Below, piece by piece: positions 55,849-64,000 of a stretch of 64,000 nt of DNA. Every line of letters starts with the position of its first letter. Positions within the stretch are counted from its first letter, which is position 1. Under the pieces are notes generated by a model. The model was not told the origin of the DNA. It was given only the letters and a program-made list of their open reading frames with translations, and did not search any database. Source of the DNA: Trichopria drosophilae (taxonomy: Eukaryota; Arthropoda; Insecta; Hymenoptera; Diapriidae). Position numbers and translations under genes: made by a program. The DNA lies in NCBI GenBank assembly GCA_030407085.1, contig CM059582.1, positions 211,760,001-211,824,000 on the forward strand, read 5' to 3'.

Positions 55849-55935
55849 TGCTATATCATTCGAATTATTATTTTTACATTATTTACGATTTATATTTATA
55901 TTCGTAGGGTATTATTTAAAAATACATATATTTTT

Positions 55936-55941
55936 AATAAA
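55936..55941 (+). promoter_or_regulatory. Poly(A) signal AATAAA of the DUF4806 gene
   Basis: AATAAA lies 88 bases after the stop at 55848 in an AT-rich stretch, a normal position for 3' processing. Confidence 0.55.
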
Positions 55942-56451
55942 TTATATAACGTTTTTTCTTTTATCCCTTTATTGCTTCTATCCACGTTAATTAATAACGA
56001 CATGTCATTTCCTTAAACTTTAAATTGATTAATGACGAACAAACTTAACTTTCTTATGAAACCGTCAACTCGTATTAAAGATGTCTTAAGTCGAACAATT
56101 AAAAAATTTGGGTTTTGTAAGTCATTCTACATAATATACACTCTACAAAAATACTAGTGAAATTAATTCAAAATTAAATGAGGACTTTACAAAATAAATT
56201 GTTTTACAATATCTGCAACAGAAATAATTTTATTTGGATAATTCTCATTTAATATTGAACAATTTTCAGAGAATATCTTTTCTAGGATATTAAATTCTGT
56301 ATGTTAGGTTGAATCATCCTTTCAAAGTCCACATTTTGAAACAAAAGAATACGTTTCAACTCTTTTTTTATTTATACACTTGTTGATATAACTGTGCTAC
56401 TGTATTAGAATCAGTCAGCTGTTACACCTATTAATTCATGCGCGCACGGAT
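55942..56451. other. AT-rich stretch without gene
   Basis: No gene or structured repeat was seen between the DUF4806 gene and the hAT-type MITE. No terminal repeat matching the region upstream of 50712 was found. Confidence 0.4.
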
Positions 56452-56566
56452 CAGTGTTCTCAGATGTAGTAGGAAATGTGCAGAGGCGGGGGAAGCTCCA
56501 ACACGCAATGGGATAGCCCGAGCTTCTCCCACCTCTGCACATTTCCTGCTATATCTGAGAACACTG
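56452..56566. mobile_element. 115-bp hAT-type foldback MITE
   Basis: The ends CAGTGTTCTCAGATGTAG and its near-perfect inverse fold over about 50 bp per arm, with a short loop near 56505-56515. A perfect 8-bp direct repeat, GCACGGAT, flanks it at 56444-56451 and 56567-56574. CAGTG ends with an 8-bp duplication are typical of the hAT superfamily. The stem is also the size of a microRNA-like hairpin. Confidence 0.85.
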
Positions 56567-56599
56567 GCACGGATACCTCCGTGAAGTTGACCGGCCATT

Positions 56600-58965
56600 G
56601 TAACGAAATCGATCGAAAATAGCGCGAATCGTTTGCGATTCGTTTGCGAATGATTGCGATTACCGATTTTTCGTTTGCGAATTCGTCGTTTTTGAGTTAT
56701 TTGCAAAAAACGAAATGGCCGGCTAACTTCACGTTAGCATTTTTGAAAACGCAATTACTCGGCAACCAATCGACCAATTTCGCCCAAATTAGGCTTGATC
56801 GTTTGCGATTCGTTTGCGAATTATGAATTAAAAGTGCTTTTTCCGATAACTTGAAAAATAAAAAAAAATAAATTATCCTATATGTCCCTTATATACAAAA
56901 TTCATTAAAAGGTTTGCGATTTTTTTACAATCGGTCTCAATCGTTTGCGATTCGTTTGCGAATTGAGAAAATATAGCAATTTCCCGAATATCATAATAAA
57001 TAATGCGAAAATAAACGAATTATCGAAAGTTACTAGATCCAGCCCACCTCGATATACAAAATCCTTTAAAAGGTTTGCGATTTTTTTGCAAACGGTCTCA
57101 AACGTTTGCGATTCGTTTGCGAATTGAGAAAATATAGCAATCTCCCGAATATCATAATAAATAATGCGAAAATAAACGAATTATCGAAAGTTACTAGATC
57201 CAGCCCACCTCGATATACAAAATCCCTTAAAAGGTTTGCGATTTTTTTGCAATCGGTCTCAAACGTTTGCGATTCGTTTGCGAATTGAGAAAATATAGCA
57301 ATTTCCCGAATATCATAATAAATTATGCGAAAATAAACGAATTATCGAAAGTTACTAGATCCAGCCCACCTCGATATACAAATCCCTTTAAAAGGTTTGC
57401 GATTTTTTTGCAATCGGTCTCAAACGTTTGCGATTCGTTTGCGAATTGAGAAAATATAGCAATCTCCCGAATATCATAATAAATAATTCGGAAATAAACG
57501 GAGTATCGAAAGTGACTAGATCCAGTACATCGCGATATACAAAATAAAAAAAAAGGTTTGCGATTTTTTTGCAAACGGTCTCAAACGTTTGCGAGTCGTT
57601 TGCAAATGATAGCGCTTACCAATTTTTCGTTTGTGACTTTGTCGTTTTTAAGTTATTTTCTGAAAAACGACATGGCCGGCCAACTTCACGATCGCTTCAA
57701 AATCCCTTAAAAGGTTTGCGATTTTTTTGCAATCGGTCTCAAACGTTTGCGATTCGTTTGCGAATTGAGAAAATATAGCAATCTCCCGAATATCATAATA
57801 AATAATGCGAAAATAAACGAATTATCGAAAGTTACTAGATCCAGCCCACCTCGATATACAAAATCCCTTAAAAGGTTTGCGATTTTTTTGCAATCGGTCT
57901 CAAACGTTTGCGATTCGTTTGCGAATTGAGAAAATATAGCAATTTCCCGAATATCATAATAAATAATGCGAAAATAAACGAATTATCGAAAGTTACTAGA
58001 TCCAGCCCACCTCGATATACAAAAATCCTTTAAAAGGTTTGCGATTTTTTTGCAAACGGTCTCAAACGTTTGCGATTCGTTTGCAAATGATGGCGCTTAC
58101 CAATTTTTCGTTTGTGACTTTGTCGTTTTTAAGTTATTTTCGGAAAAACGACATGGCCGGCCAACTTCACGATCGCTTCAAAATCCCTTAAAAGGTTTGC
58201 GATTTTTTTGCAATCGGTCTCAAACGTTTGCGATTCGTTTGCGAATTGAGAAAATATAACAATCTCCCGAATATCATAATAAATAATGCGAAAATAAACG
58301 AATTATCGAAAGTTACTAGATCCAGCCCACCTCGATATACAAAATCCTTTAAAAGGTTTGCGATTTTTTTGCAATCGGTCTCAAACGTTTGCGATTCGTT
58401 TGCGAATTGAGAAAATATAGCAATCTCCCGAATATCATAATAAATAATGCGAAAATAAACGAATTATCGAAAGTTACTAGATCCAGTACACCTCGATATA
58501 CAAAATCCTTTAAAAGGTTTGCGATTTTTTTGCAAACGGTCTCAAACGTTTGCGATTCGTTTGCAAATGATAGCGCTTACCAATTTTTCGTTTGTGACTT
58601 TGTCGTTTTTAAGTTATTTTCTGAAAAACGACATGGCCGGCCAACTTCACGATCGCTTCAAAATCCCTTAAAAGGTTTGCGATTTTTTTGCAATCGGTCT
58701 CAAACGTTTGCGATTCGTTTGCGAATTGAGAAAATATAGCAATTTCCCGAATATCATAATAAATAATGCGAAAATAAACGAATTATCGAAAGTTACTAGA
58801 TCCAGCCCGCCTCGATGTACAAATCCCTTTAAAAGGTTTTCCGATTTTTTTGCAAACGGTCTGAAACGTTTGCGATTCGGTTGCAAATTTTTCGTTTGCG
58901 ACTTTGTCCTTTTTAAGATATTTTCGAAAAACGACATGGCCGGCTAACTTCACGTTTGCCTATCA
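56600..58965. repeat. 161-bp satellite with a 481-bp higher-order period
   Basis: Monomer A contains TTTGCGATTCGTTTGCGAAT, TGAGAAAATATAGCAAT, ATTATCGAAAGTTACTAGAT and CAGCCCACCTCGATATAC. Monomer B, about 159 bp, contains TGATAGCGCTTACCAATTTT, CGTTTGTGACTTTGTCG and CATGGCCGGCCAACTTCACG. B occurs near 57600, 58085 and 58565, so from about 57590 the order is B-A-A, repeated every 480-481 bp. The first part (56945-57590) is a run of A only. More diverged edge units lie at 56630-56900 and 58860-58965. Confidence 0.95.
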
Positions 58966-59447
58966 TTCTGCACTTTATTAAATTTCGATCAAACTCTGTC
59001 CTCTGCTTTCCCACACCTAAAACATATAGTTCTATCATTTTCCCTCATTTTGTTTGAGATGGGATACACTCGAGGCGCTACTTTACAGAGTATTAAAAAT
59101 AGGCTCGCAGGCAACTGCGATCTCCCCGTTTTGTCCAGTTCTTTGGTTCTAGATTTTTCCAGTGTTCCTTCGTCCCAGGAAATGCACTGCTTTTTTATAT
59201 TCAGTTTCTGTTTGAATTCTGAAGAAATTGGACATTGCGCTTAAAACATTTTCAATTACAGGACGTATTTGGTATGTTAATACACTTTCATTATATTTGT
59301 TAAGTATAATGTGTAATTAATTTTGGGTTTTTTTATAGTAAATATATAATATTTTATTAAAACTGTAATCTTTACATTGAGAATCATTGATTGAGAAAAA
59401 TAAAAACAATGACCATATCAATTTTGATTCCATGCTAATGCAAATAT
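58966..59447. other. Non-coding stretch next to the satellite
   Basis: No supported gene. The 64-codon plus frame at 59050-59244 has no known motif. The stretch ends with AATGCAAATAT, which is the target duplication of the following LINE. Confidence 0.4.
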
Positions 59448-60843
59448 TTTTTTTTTTTTTTTTATTTAACCCATTTGTATTTACAATCTATTCTATGGAA
59501 TAATAAGTAAAAAATCTATTAAAAATTAACTAAGGCATTGCAAAATAACCTCCCACTGAAGGCTCTGCTATTAAGTATCTTACATTATTAATTACATATT
59601 GTGATACTAATTAAATTTTATAAACATTTTTAATTTTATTAAAACCTATTGGACAGGTTTAACGGTTTGAATTTTTTCAATCTTCTGGTCTGGTCTCTCG
59701 TTTCCAGCAAGTTTGTAGCCAGAATATTTGAATGTCTTTTTAATCTTTCTTGGTACTTGACACTAAAACTTTTTATTTCTTCTTTCACTGTCTTTACATT
59801 CAGATCACAATGTATCACTTCATTTGGCACATACCAAGGGGCTTGCACAATAATTCCTAATATTTTTTTACTGGAATCGTTGTATGATTTCGATGTCGGA
59901 GTTGCTGGCTGTCTTTCTAGTGATAGTTGGGATTTTCTTTCCAACATCCAGTACAAGTTGTGCAGCTTTTAATCCAAGTTCCTTCCTTTTGGTCCATAAA
60001 TGCTTTTTCCTTGTTAGTCAAGGTGGATTTCAAGATATTTCACTTCGTCTGCCATGGGCAGTACTTGATTATTTAATATTATTGGGGGACATGTGGCCTT
60101 GCGCAATGTAAATGTAACTTGGGTTGACTTAGTTTCATTCACTTTGATTCTCTATTTTTTTAACCAGCTTTCTACAAGTTGCATGTGTTTCTGTAGCTTC
60201 TTTGTTGCTGTTCCCGCTTCGCGATCTGTCACTAAAAAAGCGGTATCGTCTGCAAAAGTTGCATTTTGGATGTTACTCGATGTTGGTAAGTCAGCAGTGT
60301 ATAAAAGGTACAGGGTTAGTCCGAGTACACTCCCTTGCGGATCCCCGGCTGTAATAGTATGTAGGGATGTTTGTTCTCCTTGGAATTTTACATGGTAATG
60401 CCTATTTAATAGATTGGATTTTATAATTACAAAATAGTTGGAAGGTAATTTCTGTTTCAGTTTGCAAAGCAATCCTGTGTGCCACACCTTATCAAAGGCT
60501 TGTGCGATGTCTAAAAATACTGCATTACAATATTTCTTTTCTTCAAAGCCTTGACTTATTTTATTTACAATTCGATGCACTTGTTTCAGTAGTAGCGTGA
60601 TGTTGTCTGAATCCAAATTGATAATTAGGTATTAATTTCTTTACAGCGATAATGTTTCTTAATCTTGAAAGTAATAATTTTTCAAAAAATTTTGAGAGTA
60701 CCGGTAGCAGACTGATAGGTCGATAAGAACAAACATTATTTGTTGGTTTTCCCGACTTAGGAATAAGTATAATTTGAGCTAATTTCCATATTATGGGGTG
60801 CTTACATAAATAATAATGGGAGTATGATCGGATGATAGATCTA
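59448..60843 (-). mobile_element. 5'-truncated Jockey-like LINE
   Basis: An 11-bp direct repeat AATGCAAATAT flanks the insertion (59437-59447 and 60844-60854). The T-run at 59448-59463 is the poly(A) tail on the minus strand. The element is truncated at its 5' end inside the RT domain, as is usual for incomplete target-primed insertions. Confidence 0.85.
59641..60843 (-). pseudogene. Jockey-like reverse transcriptase fragment
   Basis: The minus strand reads WKLAQIILIPKSGKPTNN, then YRPISLLPVLSKFFEKLLL, then YQFGFRQHHATTE; a frame change near 60600; then CNAVFLDIAQAFDKVWH, GDPQGSVLGLTLYLLYT and FADDTAFLVTD; a stop after ESWLKK near 60152; then VNETKSTQVTFTLRK and DEVKYL, and finally the C-terminal RNA-binding-like tail to 59641. 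The usual GVPQGS motif is GDPQGS here. The endonuclease and ORF1 are absent. It cannot be active on its own. Confidence 0.8.
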
Positions 60844-62095
60844 AATGCAAATATAATGTTTAGTTTATAGTGTTATAAATTACGAATGTGTGTGTGTGTG
60901 CAAGCGAATGCAAATATAATAATGATCTTAATGTTACACATTTTGAATTCATAGGAATGCAAATGTAATGTATATTATTATTATCATCAAATTATTAATG
61001 ATTATTTACGAATGCAAATATGATATTAATTTATTAGTGGTACAAACTATGAATCCGTGCAAATTCGAATATAATGTTGATTTATTAGTGTTGTAAATTA
61101 TGCTCCATGTGAATGCATACCCTGGTAAAAATGAAACGTACACGAAGGGTACGTACTCTTCAACGAAGCGTTTTTGGACATTTTAAGAGTACTCGCGTAC
61201 TCCTTATGGAAAAGTACTTCGAGAGTGTAAATATTTAAGTATACCATATTCTTATTAGGAATGAAACAAGGCATACGGGAGTGTACTTAATGAAGCGTTC
61301 TTCAAGATGAAATAAAGCGTGTAATAGAGTGTCGTTTGTCAATTTTTATACAAGTATAAGTTTGAATTAAAATATTTTATTTAACAATATTTAAAAGCAA
61401 TTACGTTATATATATTTATATATGTGTATAGGCGCAGTGTGGCATACTTATATTTACAATCATATTTATATTTTACTCAGAACTCATAGCATTAATCTCC
61501 AGAACATCCGTACGGAACAATGCAAACAATAAAACTAAGAATTGTCTTAAATTTTAACACAAATATCATATGACATTATAAATATAGTGATAGACCAGTG
61601 GTCCGTATCCAACACGGTCGTTGATCGCGTAAAGCATCTGTGTTGAGGAACAGTACTTGAATCGGTGACTGCTTGAAATCTCAGCTTTTTTAAGATACTT
61701 TATTTATCTTAAAAAAAGTTTTAAAATTATTAAAATTAAATAATAAACTAAAAATAAGAAAAAAGTGAAAAATACAATTTTTTATTAAAATCTCTTATTG
61801 TACATTTTGGAAAGCGGTATTTAAGTGTACGTACGTTCGCTCTTAATGTCCAAAATCACTCCTGCTGTACGCTTATTGTACTCTTACTGTACACTTCGGG
61901 ATGCGGCATTTAAGTGTACGTACTTTTCGTGTACTCTTATCGTAATGTACACGAAGCGTACGTACTCTTCATGTACGCTTCCATTTTTACCAGGGTATAT
62001 AATATTGATTTATTAGTGGTACAAATTATGAATCCGTGTGCATGCAGATATTAATATATTGATTCATTAGCGTTGTAAATTACAAATCCTGTTTG
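60844..62095. repeat. Diverged minisatellite (about 70-80 bp units), split by a MITE
   Basis: Phrases GAATGCAAATATAATGTTGA, TTTATTAGTGTTGTAAATTA and TATGAATCCGTGTGCA recur from 60844 to 61117 and again from 61996 to 62095. The element at 61120-61995 interrupts the array. A (GT)n run lies at 60889-60901. Confidence 0.75.
61120..61995. mobile_element. 876-bp TIR element, TA target site
   Basis: CCCTGGTAAAAATG at 61120 is matched in inverse by CATTTTTACCAGGG ending at 61995; TA flanks each end. Subterminal parts hold many GTACGTAC/ACGAAG phrases (for example ACACGAAGGGTACGTACTCT near 61140 and its relatives near 61950). Part of the interior resembles 35330-35560. No open frame of note. Confidence 0.8.
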
Positions 62096-62139
62096 GATCA
62101 ATTTCTGTATTGCTCTCAAGTTTAGGCACCGTATTTAAA

Positions 62140-62639
62140 CCCCCCCCCCCACCCCCCCCCCCCCCCACCCCCCCCCCCCCCCACCCCCCCCCCCCCCCAC
62201 CCCCCCCCCCCCCCACCCCCCCCCCCCCCCACCCCCCCCCCCCCCCACCCCCCCCCCCCCCCACCCCCCCCCCCCCCCACCCCCCCCCCCCCCCACCCCC
62301 CCCCCCCCCCACCCCCCCCCCCCCCCACCCCCCCCCCCCCCCACCCCCCCCCCCCCCCACCCCCCCCCCCCCCCACCCCCCCCCCCCCCCACCCCCCCCC
62401 CCCCCCACCCCCCCCCCCCCCCACCCCCCCCCCCCCCCACCCCCCCCCCCCCCCACCCCCCCCCCCCCCCACCCCCCCCCCCCCCCACCCCCCCCCCCCC
62501 CCACCCCCCCCCCCCCCCACCCCCCCCCCCCCCCACCCCCCCCCCCCCCCACCCCCCCCCCCCCCCACCCCCCCCCCCCCCCACCCCCCCCCCCCCCCAC
62601 CCCCCCCCCCCCCCACCCCCCCCCCCCCCCACCCCCCCC
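62140..62639. repeat. (C15A) array, 31 As at exact 16-bp period
   Basis: From 62140 to 62639 the plus strand is only C with a single A every 16 bases, from 62151 to 62631. No other base change is seen in 500 bp. Long frames on both strands (proline- or glycine-rich) are a consequence of the composition and are not genes. The G-rich strand should form G-quadruplexes and the C-rich strand i-motifs. Confidence 0.95.
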
Positions 62640-63474
62640 ATTTATATGGATGAAGACGGAAACATATATACAGGTGATTATAAAACCTTAAGGATGTTCA
62701 TAACCTTATAATCGTTTCCTGGCTTCGGTTACTTCATTCGATAGTCTCATTTTATTTTCCCGTCATTTGTGTTTGCCATCCTTTGTTTTTGTACTCTTTC
62801 GGACTATGCTTCATCCACATTGCATCATTGTTGTTTGGAATCGTCACTGAAAAACTTTGCGCAAGACCATAATTGGAGATAGAAAAATATAACGCGTTTT
62901 TACCCATTTGTAACAGCTTGAATTCTGAGTTTAAGGATTGTTTTTGCTTGACATGTCGCATACAATACTTGTTACGTGCGCATGTCATGTAAATCTGAAG
63001 AGGAGGCAAAAAACTAGTTTTCAATTTTTGCTACCGCAATGGAAAGTACAAATCTTGAGATTACTTGAAATGAAGTTAAAAACAATTACAGTCCCCATTA
63101 TCATAAATTTACTTAAAACTTGAGTGAAACACAGTTACAACTCTCAAACGGAATTAATATTTCATTACAACAATTTTTGTCTCGGTACTTGGATTGAACA
63201 TGGGTTCTCTTCTCCTATGTCATTTAGCGAAGGGTTTACGTGATGAACATATAACTACATTTTATTTCCAAAATTTTCTTGCTATCAACAGTCCTTATAC
63301 AAACAATAATTATTTCATCCGTAGGTTGAAAATAATTTTGTTTAAAACAAATTTTACGTTTCGACAACATATGCGGGCCCTCTTCAGAATATATTTCAAA
63401 ATCGGTTATATTCATTGGTAGAACTTGAAAAACGTCATTGACTAAAAGGGTATTGAGAGATAGAGGATCGAAAT
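62640..63474. other. Stretch without recognised gene
   Basis: A 90-codon minus frame (62752-63024; includes YMTCARNKYCMRHVKQKQ) has no motif I recognise and no supporting splice or promoter context. Nothing else is supported. Confidence 0.35.
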
Positions 63475-63703
63475 ATTGTAAACTACCTTCCTCAATTAAA
63501 AACGCAAGTAAAAACTATTAAATGTCACAAAATCTGGACATTTTTCAAATCCCACCTTACGGTTTGTTCACGTTAGTCTGAAAGTCTTGATTCTACCTCT
63601 GCCGTGAACAAAGTGTAAGGTGGAATTTGAAAAATGTCCAGATTTTGTGACTATATTTAATAGTTTTGACTTGTGTTTTTAGTTGAGGAAGGTAGTTTAC
63701 AAT
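63475..63703. mobile_element. 229-bp foldback element
   Basis: The arms are inverted copies of about 95 bp, starting ATTGTAAACTACCTTCCTCA and including GTCACAAAATCTGGACATTT and CCACCTTAC. The centre is near 63590. There is no clear target duplication. Confidence 0.8.
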
Positions 63704-63887
63704 TGAGGCTCACAGAAGAAGAACCGGTTAAGCGCTAGAACCCGCGACCCGTAGTAAGTAGTAACGGTCAGTTTCGCTGTATTTTGCATTTCTCTTGTTT
63801 CGATTAATAGATAGCAATGTGCCACCCAGGACAGAGTTGTAGGAATTGAAAATACCTTCAATTTAAGCCATCACTCGTTTCGATTCG

Positions 63888-64000
63888 ATGAAAATTGAGT
63901 CCAGGAGAGCCTTTGGAAGTTGTTTTTCGCTGTCAGACAGTCGCCGGTGGGACGTAGGAATAGCGCGAATGCCGAAAGCTTCCCTGGACTCAATTTCCAT
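63888..64000. mobile_element. Possible short inverted-repeat element at the window end
   Basis: ATGAAAATTGAGTCCAGG at 63888 is matched in inverse by CCTGGACTCAATTTCCAT ending at 64000, one base different. The pair would bound an element of about 113 bp, but it may continue past the window edge. Confidence 0.55.

Noticed and set aside
56945..58947. Series of 60-codon plus frames (MRFVCELRKY type)
   Set aside because: They are copies of one satellite monomer, not separate genes.
62067..62691. Long proline-rich and glycine-rich frames on both strands
   Set aside because: They arise in several frames and on both strands from the C15A array and have no gene context.

Overview
The window looks like nuclear DNA from an arthropod, most likely an insect (Hymenoptera is a guess from the repeat style, not shown). 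It is AT-rich with short GT-AG introns, insect-type transposon families, degenerate tRNA-like sequence, satellites and microsatellites, and no bacterial operons. Almost everything recognisable is a mobile element or tandem repeat. The only clear host-type gene is a broken remnant of CWF19L1 (4.6-5.3 kb).

Layout. 1-1575: window-truncated, damaged PIF/Harbinger copy (minus). 2.7-7.4 kb (minus): SAM-like exons, a CWF19L1-like pseudogene and a frameshifted Tnp2-like transposase. 9.6-14.3 kb: LINE A, nearly intact, with one ORF1 frameshift and one ORF2 stop. 15.1-16.8 kb: GCAGC-rich TIR element carrying a DUF4806-type exon and a tRNA-like sequence. 17.4-20.4 kb: TIR element with TA target site and a broken transposase-like gene. 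21.0-23.7 kb: two pieces of one mariner-type family. 24.3 kb: MITE. 26.2-26.9 kb: Gypsy integrase fragment ending at an inserted repeat. 27.4-28.9 kb: minisatellite and palindromes. 29.1-34.4 kb: full-length I-type LINE, both ORFs open, 12-bp target duplication. 34.4-36.9 kb: foldback MITEs. 37.1-40.5 kb: complete-looking PIF/Harbinger (Myb/SANT-like protein plus a four-exon transposase). 42.3-45.3 kb: defective Gypsy gag-pol. 45.4-49.0 kb: 3.6-kb foldback element filled with a 147-bp tandem repeat. 50.7-55.8 kb: two-gene unit, Tnp2-like transposase plus DUF4806 protein. 56.4-59.0 kb: hAT-type MITE and a 161-bp satellite with 481-bp higher-order period. 59.4-60.8 kb: 5'-truncated Jockey-like LINE. 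61-62.1 kb: minisatellite split by a MITE. 62.1-62.6 kb: (C15A) array. 63.5-64.0 kb: palindromes.

How parts work together. The Harbinger at 37-40.5 kb has the usual two-protein design: a DDE nuclease and a Myb-like DNA-binding partner. The 50.7-55.8 kb unit may be a second two-protein transposon; its pieces recur as debris at 2.7-7.4 kb and 15.5 kb. The I-type LINE carries ORF1 and ORF2 (endonuclease, RT, RNase H) and could supply activity to others. Many small elements lack proteins and would need transposases in trans.

The strongest leads are the foldback element at 45436-49042, the repeat U that interrupts two Gypsy fragments at the same site, the two-gene Tnp2/DUF4806 unit, and a splice donor lying at the edge of a MITE inside the Harbinger transposase gene. 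All calls come from reading the sequence; no database search was run.
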